Source: Pseudomonas sp. BCA17 (lineage in GTDB: Bacteria; Pseudomonadota; Gammaproteobacteria; Pseudomonadales; Pseudomonadaceae). Taken from it: DNA of 64,000 nt. Location: the NCBI RefSeq assembly GCF_004519405.1, contig NZ_SGWI01000005.1, positions 409,951 to 473,950 of the forward strand, in the 5' to 3' direction. The translations under genes and the position numbers were made by a program. Below the pieces are notes generated by a model, which searched no databases, was not told where the DNA came from, and saw only the letters and a program-made list of their open reading frames with translations. Below, piece after piece: positions 45,427 through 54,400 of the stretch; the first letter of the stretch is position 1, and every line of letters begins with the position of its first letter.

Positions 45427-46647
45427 ATGTCCGTTGAGCAAGCCCCGGTGCAACGTGCCGATTTCGACCAGGTCATGGTGCCTAACTACGCACCCGCCGC
45501 ATTCATTCCTGTGCGTGGCGAAGGTTCACGCGTGTGGGACCAGGCGGGTCGCGAGCTGATCGACTTTGCCGGTGGCATCGCGGTCAACGTATTGGGCCAC
45601 GCCCACCCTGCGCTGGTCGGTGCGCTGACCGAACAGGCTAACAAGCTGTGGCATGTCTCCAACGTATTCACCAATGAGCCGGCCCTGCGCCTGGCGCATA
45701 AGCTGATCGACGCCACCTTTGCCGAGCGTGTGTTCTTCTGCAACTCCGGCGCCGAGGCCAATGAAGCGGCGTTCAAGCTGGCTCGTCGCGTAGCGTTCGA
45801 CCGTTTCGGCAGCGAGAAGTACGAGATCATCGCCGCACTGAACAGCTTCCACGGCCGTACCTTGTTCACCGTCAACGTCGGTGGCCAGTCCAAGTACTCC
45901 GATGGTTTCGGTCCCAAGATCACTGGCATTACCCACGTCCCTTATAACGACCTGGCCGCGCTGAAAGCCGCGGTCTCGGACAAGACGTGTGCCGTGGTGC
46001 TGGAGCCGATCCAGGGCGAAGGCGGCGTGCTGCCGGCCGAGCTGGCCTACCTGCAAGGCGCGCGTGAATTGTGCGACGCACACAACGCATTGCTGGTGTT
46101 CGACGAAGTGCAAACCGGCATGGGCCGCAGCGGCCATCTGTTCGCCTACCAGCATTACGGCGTGACGCCAGACATCCTCACCAGCGCCAAGAGCCTGGGC
46201 GGTGGTTTCCCGATTGCGGCGATGCTCACCACTGAAGCGCTGGCCAAGCACCTGGTGGTTGGCACTCACGGCACTACCTACGGCGGCAACCCGCTGGCAT
46301 GCGCGGTGGCGGAAGCGGTGATCGATGTGATCAACACCCCGCAAGTCCTCGCCGGCGTCAGCGCCAAGCACGCTCTGTTCAAGACGCGTCTGGAGCAGAT
46401 CGGCAAACAGTACGGCATCTTCACCGAAGTGCGTGGCATGGGCCTGCTGATTGGTTGCGTACTGAGTGATGCTTTCAAGGGCAAGGCCAAGGACGTGTTC
46501 AACGCGGCCGAGAAAGAAAACCTGATGATCCTGCAAGCTGGCCCTGACGTGGTGCGTTTCGCACCGAGCCTGGTGGTGGAAGACGCGGATATTCAGGAAG
46601 GCCTGGACCGTTTCGAGCGTGCAGTGAAGACGTTGACGCAAGCCTGA
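45427..46647 (+). CDS. aruC: N2-succinylornithine/acetylornithine aminotransferase
   Basis: 406 residues, SD AGGAG 7 bases upstream. Class III PLP aminotransferase: the PLP Lys lies in ILTSAKSLGGGFPIAAM (near residue 255), with VFDEVQTGMGRSG and GTHGTTYGGNPLACAVA also conserved. In the AST pathway it converts succinylornithine to succinylglutamate semialdehyde; it also serves as ArgD-type acetylornithine aminotransferase. It is first in the aru operon and follows the two ArgR half-sites. The 262-base gap to aruF contains a perfect REPIN. Confidence 0.93.
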   Translation: MSVEQAPVQRADFDQVMVPNYAPAAFIPVRGEGSRVWDQAGRELIDFAGGIAVNVLGHAHPALVGALTEQANKLWHVSNVFTNEPALRLAHKLIDATFAERVFFCNSGAEANEAAFKLARRVAFDRFGSEKYEIIAALNSFHGRTLFTVNVGGQSKYSDGFGPKITGITHVPYNDLAALKAAVSDKTCAVVLEPIQGEGGVLPAELAYLQGARELCDAHNALLVFDEVQTGMGRSGHLFAYQHYGVTPDILTSAKSLGGGFPIAAMLTTEALAKHLVVGTHGTTYGGNPLACAVAEAVIDVINTPQVLAGVSAKHALFKTRLEQIGKQYGIFTEVRGMGLLIGCVLSDAFKGKAKDVFNAAEKENLMILQAGPDVVRFAPSLVVEDADIQEGLDRFERAVKTLTQA

Positions 46648-46723
46648 TGGACCATTCGGCGCCTGGCGAGCAGGCGTCGAGCAAAATTCTATAGGCCGGA
46701 CCGAGTCAAATGTGGAAGCTGCT

Positions 46724-46824
46724 TTTTGTGGCGAGGGAGCTTGCTCCCGCTGGAGTGCGAAGCGCTCCCAATATCTTTGGGGCCGCTACGCAGCCCAGCG
46801 GGAGCAAGCTCCCTCGCCACAAAA
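46724..46824. repeat. Perfect REPIN inside the aru operon
   Basis: Two 30-base arms (46724-46753 and 46795-46824) are exact reverse complements; each holds GAGGGAGCTTGCTCCCGC. The middle 41 bases are unrelated. The outer flanks are also partly complementary. It lies between aruC and aruF. Confidence 0.85.
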
Positions 46825-46909
46825 GCCGGCTCCCACATTTGGACCTGTGTTGAATCAGGACCTGTCCGGCATTTTTCCCTGTGAGTTTTTCGAGTTAAGG
46901 AGTGACACC

Positions 46910-47929
46910 ATGCTGGTGATGCGCCCCGCGCAAATGGCTGATCTGGGCGAGGTACAGCGTCTGGCTGCGGACAGCCCGATTGGTGTCACCTCCTTGCCGG
47001 ACGATGTGGAACGCCTGAGCGACAAGATCGCCGCCAGCGAAGCGTCCTTCGCGGCCGAGGTGAGTTTCAATGGCGAAGAAAGCTATTTCTTCGTGCTGGA
47101 AGACACCGAGACCGGCAAGCTCGCCGGTTGCTCGGCCATCGTCGCCTCGGCGGGCTATTCCGAGCCGTTCTACAGCTTTCGCAATGAAACCTTCGTGCAC
47201 GCCTCCCGCGAGTTGAAGATCCACAACAAGATCCACGTGCTTTCGCAGTGCCACGACCTCACCGGTAACAGCCTGCTCACCAGTTTCTACGTGGTGCCGG
47301 AGCTGGTCGGTTCGCCATGGTCGGAACTCAATTCCCGTGGTCGCCTGCTGTTCGTTGCCAGCCATCCCGAGCGCTTTGCCGACTCGGTGGTGACCGAGAT
47401 TGTCGGCTACAGCGACGAGCACGGCGACTCGCCGTTCTGGGACGCCATCGGTCGCAATTTCTTCGACCTCAACTACGCCGCCGCCGAGCGCCTGTGCGGG
47501 CTGAAAAGCCGCACCTTCCTTGCCGAGCTGATGCCGCATTATCCGATCTACGTGCCGTTGCTGCCGGACGCAGCCCAGGAAGCCATGGGGCAGGTGCACC
47601 CGCGCGCGCAGATCACCTTCGACATCCTGATGCGCGAAGGCTTCGAGACCGATCATTACATCGACATCTTCGACGGTGGCCCGACGCTGCACGCACGGGT
47701 TTCGGGCATTCGCTCCATCGCCCAGAGCCGTGTGGTGCCGGTGAAGATCGGCGAGATGGTCAAGGGCGCCGGCCGGCAGTACCTGGTGAGCAACGCGCAA
47801 TTGCAGGATTACCGCGCCGTGATGCTGGAATTGGACTATGCGCCCGGCAAGCCAGTGACCCTGGACCTGGCGGCCGCCGAAGCCCTGGGCGTTGGCGAAG
47901 GCGCGAGCGTGCGCCTCGTTGCGGTTTGA
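46910..47929 (+). CDS. aruF: Arginine N-succinyltransferase, alpha subunit
   Basis: 339 residues from the ATG at 46910 with SD TTAAGGAG; longer ORF starts run through the REPIN and are rejected. AstA-family motifs include MLVMRPAQMADLGEVQRLA at the start and CHDLTGNSLLTSFYV in the middle. It transfers succinyl from succinyl-CoA to the alpha-amino group of arginine (step 1 of AST). In pseudomonads the enzyme is a heteromer with AruG, encoded 61 bases downstream. Confidence 0.94.
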   Translation: MLVMRPAQMADLGEVQRLAADSPIGVTSLPDDVERLSDKIAASEASFAAEVSFNGEESYFFVLEDTETGKLAGCSAIVASAGYSEPFYSFRNETFVHASRELKIHNKIHVLSQCHDLTGNSLLTSFYVVPELVGSPWSELNSRGRLLFVASHPERFADSVVTEIVGYSDEHGDSPFWDAIGRNFFDLNYAAAERLCGLKSRTFLAELMPHYPIYVPLLPDAAQEAMGQVHPRAQITFDILMREGFETDHYIDIFDGGPTLHARVSGIRSIAQSRVVPVKIGEMVKGAGRQYLVSNAQLQDYRAVMLELDYAPGKPVTLDLAAAEALGVGEGASVRLVAV

Positions 47930-47990
47930 GAGCCGGTTTAAATAGAGTTTCGCGGGTGGCTGACAACGGCGGCCCGTTCGAGGAGATAGC

Positions 47991-49016
47991 ATGATCGTTC
48001 GTCCCGTACGCAGCAGCGATTTACCGGCCCTGATTGATCTGGCACGCAGCACCGGCACCGGGCTCACCACCTTGCCGGCCAACGAAGAACGCCTGACCCA
48101 TCGGGTTGGCTGGGCGGAAAAAACCTTTCGCGGCGACGCCGGACGCGGGGATGCCGACTACCTGTTCGTGCTGGAAAACGACGAAGGCCGTGTGGTGGGC
48201 ATTTCCGCCATCGCCGGTGCCGTCGGCCTGCGCGAGCCTTGGTACAACTTTCGGGTGGGCCTGACCGTCAGCGCCTCCCAGGAGTTGAATATCTATCGCG
48301 AGATTCCAACGCTGTTCCTGGCCAACGACCTCACCGGTAATTCCGAGCTGTGCTCGCTGTTCCTGCACGCCGATTACCGCACTGGCCTCAACGGCCGCAT
48401 GCTGGCCAAGGCCCGCCTGCTGTTTATCGCGGAATTTCCGCAACTGTTTGGCAACAAGATCATCGCCGAGATGCGTGGCGTGTCCAACGAAGCCGGGCGT
48501 TCGCCGTTCTGGGAGAGTCTGGGCCGTCATTTCTTCAAGATGGAGTTCAGCCAGGCCGACTACCTTACCGGCGTGGGCAACAAGGCGTTTATTGCTGAGC
48601 TGATGCCGAAGTTTCCGCTGTACAGCTGCTTCCTGTCCGAAGACGCGCGCAATGTGATCGGCAAGGTCCACCCGGATACCGAGCCGGCACTGAGCATGCT
48701 CAAGAGCGAAGGTTTCAGCTACCAGGGTTACGTCGACATCTTCGACGCCGGCCCGGCGGTGGAGTGTGAAACCAGCAAGATCCGTGCTGTGCGTGACAGT
48801 CAGTCACTGGTGTTGGCCATCGGCACGCCGGGGGACGACGCCACGCCTTTCCTGATTCATAACCGCAAACGCGAGGATTGCCGCATTACGGCCGCACCGG
48901 CAAGGCTGGCGGCAGGCACCCTGGTGGTCGATCCACAGACCGCCAAACGCCTGCAATTGGTGGTGGGTGATCAAGTGCGTGCCGTACCGTTGTCCGCTGC
49001 TCGGGAGTCGAAATAA
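47991..49016 (+). CDS. aruG: Arginine N-succinyltransferase, beta subunit
   Basis: 341 residues, paralogous to AruF over its full length (MIVRPVRSSDLPALIDLA start, LANDLTGNSELCSLFL core, GKVHPDTEPALSML late). SD GAGGAGAT. The TAATG at its end couples translation to aruD with a 1-base overlap. The SBW25 and PAO1-type layout is aruFG, whereas enterics have a single astA. Confidence 0.94.
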   Translation: MIVRPVRSSDLPALIDLARSTGTGLTTLPANEERLTHRVGWAEKTFRGDAGRGDADYLFVLENDEGRVVGISAIAGAVGLREPWYNFRVGLTVSASQELNIYREIPTLFLANDLTGNSELCSLFLHADYRTGLNGRMLAKARLLFIAEFPQLFGNKIIAEMRGVSNEAGRSPFWESLGRHFFKMEFSQADYLTGVGNKAFIAELMPKFPLYSCFLSEDARNVIGKVHPDTEPALSMLKSEGFSYQGYVDIFDAGPAVECETSKIRAVRDSQSLVLAIGTPGDDATPFLIHNRKREDCRITAAPARLAAGTLVVDPQTAKRLQLVVGDQVRAVPLSAARESK

Positions 49017-50482
49017 TGAATTCGCTGTATATCGCAGGTAGCTGGCTCGCTGGCCGAGGTGAACTGTTTGAGTCGCGCAACCCGGTAACCCAGCACGTAC
49101 TGTGGGCCGGCAATGGCGCCACCGTCGAACAGGTAGAGTCCGCGGTGCAGGCTGCGCGCCAGGCATTTCCAGCCTGGGCCAAGCGCCCGCTGGAAGAGCG
49201 CATCAGCGTGCTGGAAGCTTTCGCGGCGACCCTGAAAAAGCGTGCCGATGAAATTGCCCGCTGCATCGGTGAAGAAACCGGCAAACCGCTGTGGGAGTCG
49301 GCTACCGAAGTCACCAGCATGGCCAACAAGATTGCGATTTCGGTGCAAAGCTACCGCGAACGTACCGGCGAGAAGAGCGGCCCCCTGGGCGATGCCACTG
49401 CTGTGTTGCGCCACAAACCACACGGCGTGGTGGCGGTGTTCGGCCCTTACAACTTCCCCGGCCACTTGCCGAACGGGCATATCGTCCCGGCCTTGCTGGC
49501 GGGTAATACCGTGCTGTTCAAGCCCAGCGAGCTGACCCCGAAAGTCGCCGAGCTGACCGTGCAGTGCTGGATTGAAGCCGGTTTGCCGGCGGGCGTGCTC
49601 AACCTGCTGCAGGGCGCTCGGGAAACGGGTATCGCCTTGGCTGCCAACCCGGGGATCGATGGTTTGTTCTTCACCGGTTCCAGCCGTACCGGCAACCACT
49701 TGCACCAGCAATTTTCCGGGCACCCGGACAAGATCCTGGCGCTGGAGATGGGCGGCAATAACCCGCTGGTGGTGGACGAGGTGGCCGATGTGGATGCGGC
49801 GGTCTACACCATTATCCAATCGGCGTTTATCTCCGCCGGTCAGCGCTGCACGTGTGCCCGCCGCTTGCTGGTGCCCGAAGGTGCCTGGGGCGATGCGCTG
49901 CTGGCGCGCCTGGTGGAGGTCACGTCGACCATTGAAGTCGGCCCGTTCGACCAGCAACCGGCACCGTTCATGGGCTCGGTGATTTCCCTTGGCGCGGCCA
50001 AAGCGTTGATGGACGCCCAAGAACTGATGTTGGCCAATGGCGCCGTGGCGTTGTTGGAAATGACCCAGCCGCAGGAGCAGGCTGCCTTGCTGACGCCGGG
50101 CATCATCGACGTGACCGCCGTGACCGAACGCGAGGATGAAGAACTGTTCGGCCCGCTGTTGCAGGTGATTCGCTACGCCGATTTTGCCGAGGCGATTGCC
50201 GAGGCCAACAACACCCAGTACGGCCTGGCCGCTGGCTTGCTGTCGGACTCCGAAGCGCGTTACCAGCAGTTCTGGCTGGAAAGCCGCGCGGGTATCGTCA
50301 ACTGGAACAAACAGCTGACCGGCGCTGCGAGTACCGCGCCGTTTGGTGGCGTCGGGGCGTCGGGCAACCATCGCGCCAGTGCGTATTACGCGGCGGATTA
50401 CTGCGCGTACCCGGTGGCGTCGCTGGAAACCCCGAGCCTGGTGGTCCCCGCAACGCTGACCCCCGGCATTACGCTGATCTAA
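49016..50482 (+). CDS. aruD: Succinylglutamate-semialdehyde dehydrogenase
   Basis: 488 residues, NAD-dependent aldehyde dehydrogenase. Conserved elements: GNTVLFKPSELTP (cofactor Lys), FTGSSRTGNHLHQQF, LEMGGNNPLVVDEV (catalytic Glu) and SAGQRCTCARRLLVP (catalytic Cys in QRC). It oxidises N-succinylglutamate semialdehyde to succinylglutamate. The gene follows aruG with translational coupling; 186 bases separate it from aruB and hold another REPIN. Confidence 0.94.
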   Translation: MNSLYIAGSWLAGRGELFESRNPVTQHVLWAGNGATVEQVESAVQAARQAFPAWAKRPLEERISVLEAFAATLKKRADEIARCIGEETGKPLWESATEVTSMANKIAISVQSYRERTGEKSGPLGDATAVLRHKPHGVVAVFGPYNFPGHLPNGHIVPALLAGNTVLFKPSELTPKVAELTVQCWIEAGLPAGVLNLLQGARETGIALAANPGIDGLFFTGSSRTGNHLHQQFSGHPDKILALEMGGNNPLVVDEVADVDAAVYTIIQSAFISAGQRCTCARRLLVPEGAWGDALLARLVEVTSTIEVGPFDQQPAPFMGSVISLGAAKALMDAQELMLANGAVALLEMTQPQEQAALLTPGIIDVTAVTEREDEELFGPLLQVIRYADFAEAIAEANNTQYGLAAGLLSDSEARYQQFWLESRAGIVNWNKQLTGAASTAPFGGVGASGNHRASAYYAADYCAYPVASLETPSLVVPATLTPGITLI

Positions 50483-50504
50483 ATGCAGGAGCGGGCCCCT
50501 GTGG

Positions 50505-50583
50505 AGGCGGGCTTGCTCACGAAAGCGGTGGTTCAGTCGCTGGATGTATTGGCGAACGCGCCGTCTTCGCGAGCAAGCCCGTG
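50505..50583. repeat. REPIN between aruD and aruB
   Basis: The arms AGGCGGGCTTGCTCACGAA-like at 50505-50523 and TTCGCGAGCAAGCCCGTGC-like at 50565-50583 are reverse complements with a few mismatches, about 41 bases apart, as in the aruC-aruF REPIN. Confidence 0.7.
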
Positions 50584-50668
50584 CCATACAAGCCTGCCCC
50601 GCAGTTGATTTGTGGTGTATTCAAGTAATCTGATGCCTATAAAAACAGATGTTCGTGGAGCCTCGCCG

Positions 50669-52015
50669 ATGAAATCCTATGAAGTCAATTTTGACGGTCT
50701 AGTGGGGCCGACCCATAACTACGGCGGTTTGTCCTACGGCAACGTCGCGTCCCAGAGTAACAGCCAGCAGTCTTCGAACCCGAAGGAAGCGGCGTTGCAG
50801 GGCCTGCAGAAAATGAAGGCCCTGATGGACATGGGGTTTGTGCAAGGCGTGCTCGCGCCACAGGAACGCCCCGACGTGGCGGCCCTGCGCAGCCTTGGCT
50901 TCAGCGGCACCGACGCGCAAGTGATCCAGCAAGCGGCCAAGCACGCCATGCCGCTGTTGGTGGCGAGCTGCTCTGCGTCGAGCATGTGGGTGGCCAACGC
51001 GGCTACCGTCAGCCCGAGCGCCGACACGGCGGATGGCCGCGTGCATTTCACCGCCGCCAACCTCAACTGCAAATACCACCGCAGTATCGAGCACCCGACC
51101 ACCAGCCGCGTGCTGGGGGCCATGTTTGCAGACGGGAAACACTTCGCCCACCACGCGGCATTGCCGGCGGTGGCGCAGTTCGGCGATGAGGGCGCGGCTA
51201 ACCACACGCGTTTCTGCCGTGCGTACGGCGAGGCTGGCGTAGAGTTTTTTGTGTTTGGCCGCAGTGCGTTCGACACCCGTTACCCGGCGCCGCAGAAGTA
51301 CCCGGCGCGCCAGACCCTCGAAGCGTCCCAAGCCGTTGCACGCCTGCACGGCCTGAGCGATGAGGGTGTGGTCTACGCCCAGCAGAACCCGGCGGTGATC
51401 GATGCCGGTGTGTTCCACAACGATGTGATCGCGGTGGGCAACGGTGAGGTGCTGTTCTATCACGAAGACGCGTTCCTCAATACCGAACAGATGCTGGCGG
51501 AGTTGCAAGGCAAGTTGGGCAAGCTGGGGGGCAACTTCCAGTCGGTGTGCGTACCGCGTGCCCAGGTCAGCGTTGAGGATGCTGTGCGCTCCTACCTGTT
51601 CAACAGCCAATTGCTGACCCGCGCCGACGGCTCGATGCTGCTGATCGTGCCGGAAGAATGCCGCGCCAACGAACGCGTCTGGCAGTACCTGCAAGGCTTG
51701 ATCACGTCCGGTGGGTTGATCCGCGAAGTCAAAGTCTTCGACCTCAAGCAAAGCATGCAGAACGGCGGTGGCCCGGCGTGCCTGCGCTTGCGCGTCGCCT
51801 TGAATGAAACGGAGCTGGCGGCGGTGAATCCAGGCGTTATCATGACCGCGCCGCTGTACGACACGCTGACCCAATGGGTTGACAGGCACTACCGCGACAG
51901 CCTGCGTGAAACCGACCTGGCTGACCCGCAATTGCTGCTTGAGTGCCGGACGGCACTGGATGAACTGACGCAAATCCTTAAACTGGGCTCGGTTTATCCT
52001 TTCCAGATCAATTAA
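50669..52015 (+). CDS. aruB: N-succinylarginine dihydrolase
   Basis: 448 residues from the ATG at 50669 (SD GTGGAG); the in-frame start at 50612 lies too far upstream. The pentein-fold enzyme releases two NH3 and CO2 from succinylarginine to give succinylornithine (step 2). Family marks are the start KSYEVNFDGLVGPTHNYGG, NLNCKYHRSIEHPTTS, HHAALPAVAQFGDEGAANHT and the catalytic Cys near the C-terminus in NGGGPACLRLRV. Confidence 0.94.
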   Translation: MKSYEVNFDGLVGPTHNYGGLSYGNVASQSNSQQSSNPKEAALQGLQKMKALMDMGFVQGVLAPQERPDVAALRSLGFSGTDAQVIQQAAKHAMPLLVASCSASSMWVANAATVSPSADTADGRVHFTAANLNCKYHRSIEHPTTSRVLGAMFADGKHFAHHAALPAVAQFGDEGAANHTRFCRAYGEAGVEFFVFGRSAFDTRYPAPQKYPARQTLEASQAVARLHGLSDEGVVYAQQNPAVIDAGVFHNDVIAVGNGEVLFYHEDAFLNTEQMLAELQGKLGKLGGNFQSVCVPRAQVSVEDAVRSYLFNSQLLTRADGSMLLIVPEECRANERVWQYLQGLITSGGLIREVKVFDLKQSMQNGGGPACLRLRVALNETELAAVNPGVIMTAPLYDTLTQWVDRHYRDSLRETDLADPQLLLECRTALDELTQILKLGSVYPFQIN

Positions 52016-52038
52016 CGCCGCACGACCGAGAGTTATTT

Positions 52039-52329
52039 ATGACCACCGACACCCTGAAACTGATCCTTGAAGACACCGACGGCACTCAGCTGGAGACCTC
52101 CTGCACCCGCGTTGCCGTGGTGTGGCAGGGCAAGGAGATCTGGATCCAGCACGACGGCCGTGGCCAACTGCTGATCGGTGTAGATGTGGAAGAAGGCGAC
52201 GCCGAGTACGCCAACCTGCTGATGCGCCCACTGGCCACCAACCTGATGAGCCTGCAACTGGAAATGGAGCCGGCCGACGTTGAGGGTGATGATGACGATC
52301 ACGTCCACGGCCCAGGCTGCAACCACTAA
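52039..52329 (+). CDS. Conserved small protein of the AST operon, metal-site-like tail
   Basis: 96 residues, located between aruB and aruE as in P. aeruginosa (PA0900). I know of no assigned function. The C-terminus ends EGDDDDHVHGPGCNH, an Asp/His/Cys cluster resembling a metal-binding tail. The body is an acidic alpha/beta fold with no membrane segment. SD (GAGTTATTT region) is weak, but position, codon usage and operon context support it. Confidence 0.8.
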   Translation: MTTDTLKLILEDTDGTQLETSCTRVAVVWQGKEIWIQHDGRGQLLIGVDVEEGDAEYANLLMRPLATNLMSLQLEMEPADVEGDDDDHVHGPGCNH

Positions 52330-52340
52330 GGAAGCTGCGT

Positions 52341-53345
52341 ATGCTCGCCCTCGGCAAATTGCTTGAACTGACCCTCGCCGGTCGCGAACCGGCGCAAAAA
52401 ATTCAACTGACTGTCGACGGCGTGCAGATGCGCTGGCTCAGCGAGGGCGCACTTGAAGTCCGCCCGCCTGAAGCGAAGGACAACGGCAGCGACCTGCTGC
52501 TGTCGTCCGGCATCCATGGCAACGAAACCGCGCCGATCGAACTGCTCGACCGCCTGTTGCATGGCATCGCCCGTGGGGAGATCAAGCCCCGCACCCGCAT
52601 TCTGTTCCTGTTCGGCAACCCCGAGGCCATGCGCCGCGGCGAGCGTTACCTCGAACTGGACATCAACCGGCTGTTCAACGGCCGTCATGAAAAAAATATC
52701 GGCCCTGAAGCCATGCGTGCCGCCGAGCTTGAGCAACTGGCCCGCAGCTTCTTCAGCCAGCCCGGCCGTTCGCGCCTGCATTACGATTTGCATACGGCCA
52801 TTCGGGGTTCGAAGATCGAGCAATTTGCCTTGTACCCCTGGAAGGAAGGACGCCAGCATTCGCGCCGTGAGCTGGAGCGCCTGCGCGCGGCCGGCATGGA
52901 AGCGGTGCTGATGCAGAACAAGACCTCGATTACCTTCTCTGCTTTTACCTATGAGCAATTGGACGCCGAGGCCTTCACCCTGGAGCTGGGCAAAGCGCGG
53001 CCGTTCGGGCAGAACGATGGTGTGGATGTGTCGCGTCTGGAAACACGCCTCAAGCACATCATTGAAGGCACCGAGCCTACGACTGATAGCCTGGACGGCC
53101 TCAAACTGTTCGCCGTTGCGCGCGAAGTGATCAAGCACAGCGATGCCTTCCTGCTGCACCTGCCGGCGGACGTGGAAAACTTTTCGGAATTGGAAAAGGG
53201 CTACCTGTTGGCCGAAGACGTGGCCAAGACCCGTTGGGTGATCGAGGAGGAGGGTGCACGCATCATCTTCCCCAATCCAAAGGTGAAGAATGGCTTGCGA
53301 GCGGGGATATTGATTGTGCCGACCACGGATGCGGGCCTGGTATAG
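52341..53345 (+). CDS. aruE: Succinylglutamate desuccinylase
   Basis: 334 residues, SD AAGGA. M14-type zinc hydrolase: GIHGNETAPIELLDRL (HxxE ligands near residue 55), HYDLHTAIRGS (His ligand) and the catalytic Glu in TLELGKARPFGQND. It splits succinylglutamate to glutamate and succinate, the last AST step. It is the last gene of the operon; no strong terminator is seen after it, only a weak repeat. Confidence 0.94.
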   Translation: MLALGKLLELTLAGREPAQKIQLTVDGVQMRWLSEGALEVRPPEAKDNGSDLLLSSGIHGNETAPIELLDRLLHGIARGEIKPRTRILFLFGNPEAMRRGERYLELDINRLFNGRHEKNIGPEAMRAAELEQLARSFFSQPGRSRLHYDLHTAIRGSKIEQFALYPWKEGRQHSRRELERLRAAGMEAVLMQNKTSITFSAFTYEQLDAEAFTLELGKARPFGQNDGVDVSRLETRLKHIIEGTEPTTDSLDGLKLFAVAREVIKHSDAFLLHLPADVENFSELEKGYLLAEDVAKTRWVIEEEGARIIFPNPKVKNGLRAGILIVPTTDAGLV

Positions 53346-53415
53346 CGCTTAAGGCTTGCGAGGATCCCAATGCGGGAGGAGCAGCGCCCCTCCCACGTTG
53401 GTTTTGCGCAGATGC

Positions 53416-53925
53416 TTAGACTGCTACCGCACGCGGCTCGCTGCGACGGATCGCACGCACCTTGTGCAGGGTGTCGGCGCACGTGCGCGCAGCTTCCTGG
53501 CCTTTATGCACAAAGTGATCATGGAAGAATGCATGATGTTCGCTGCCCGCATGGAAGTGATGCGGGGTCAGGGATACCGAGAACACCGGTACTTCGGTTT
53601 CCAGCTGTACTTGCATCAGGCCGCTGACCACGGATTGGGCGACGAATTCGTGACGGTAGATGCCGCCGTCCACCACCAGCGCGGCGGCAACGATACCGGC
53701 ATAACGGCCGGTCTTGGCCAGCAACTTGGCGTGCAGGGGCATTTCAAAGGCGCCGCCGACTTCAAAGAAGTCGATGTCCGATTCCTGGTAGCCCTGGGCG
53801 ATGATTTCGGCAAGGAAACCTTTACGGCTCTGGTCGACAATATCCTTGTGCCAGCAGGCTTGGATAAATGCGATACGCTCGCCGTGATGGTTTTTGCTTT
53901 TGCTGTCGATTGCGGTGGGTTGCAT
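53416..53925 (-). CDS. ribH: 6,7-dimethyl-8-ribityllumazine synthase, type II-like paralogue
   Basis: 169 residues with SD CAGGAG. The lumazine-synthase features are IAFIQACWHKDIVDQSRKGFL, DFFEVGGAFEMPLHAKLLA, and the catalytic His in HHFHAGSEHHAFFHDHF. The sequence resembles the RibH2 group (as in Brucella) rather than the RibH of a ribD-ribE-ribBA-ribH operon. It condenses 5-amino-6-ribitylamino-uracil with dihydroxybutanone phosphate. It is alone, behind an FMN riboswitch, so it is probably induced when FMN falls. The His-rich C-terminal part is characteristic. Confidence 0.88.
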   Translation of the reverse strand: MQPTAIDSKSKNHHGERIAFIQACWHKDIVDQSRKGFLAEIIAQGYQESDIDFFEVGGAFEMPLHAKLLAKTGRYAGIVAAALVVDGGIYRHEFVAQSVVSGLMQVQLETEVPVFSVSLTPHHFHAGSEHHAFFHDHFVHKGQEAARTCADTLHKVRAIRRSEPRAVAV

Positions 53926-54043
53926 GTTCTGACTCCTGTTTAAGAAAAAAACAGGGCTTTATGAATCGAATGGGATTTAAGGGTGCGCAACGCTGTGTCC
54001 ATGCAGGCATGAAATCAGCGGACGGCCCTTAGGTGCCAATCCC

Positions 54044-54207
54044 GTTCTCTCTTCATCCGGACTATGACCGTCGGCCCCGGGATCACACCGGGTCTGCTGA
54101 CCTTGTCGCCGTCCTGCGTTAGCAGTTCGAGGCGTCAAGCGCTCGCGGGCTATGCACATTGCGCGCAATTACCGCCGGTGGGGAATTGCACCCCGCCCTG
54201 AGAACGT
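54044..54207 (-). promoter_or_regulatory. FMN riboswitch (RFN element) of ribH
   Basis: Read on the minus strand the element starts GGGCGGGGTGCAATTCCCCA then CCGGCGGT, continues GCGAGCG and GGTCAGCAGACCCGGTGTGA, and ends GGCCGACGGTCATAGTCCGG then ATGAAGAGAGA. All conserved boxes of the RFN element are present. The ribH start is about 120 bases downstream, and FMN binding should reduce expression. Confidence 0.95.
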
Positions 54208-54400
54208 TGCCGCCAGAACCCTGGCGGCGGAGAGTTTTTAACACGGTTTTTCAAAAACTGCACGACCGCTGTATCGATAAGCTATATCGGTTTGTTTGGT
54301 TGGTATTCATTTGAATACACATAGGGCTTGATATCTCGCGGCTTTGCCCGCAGTAATCGTCTTCAAAGGGAACTTACCCAATCTCTCAGAGGCCAGTTTC

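Noticed and set aside
24851..50583. REP/REPIN elements as possible CRISPR repeats
   Set aside because: They occur as scattered pairs in different intergenic gaps, not as regular repeat-spacer arrays, and no cas gene is present.
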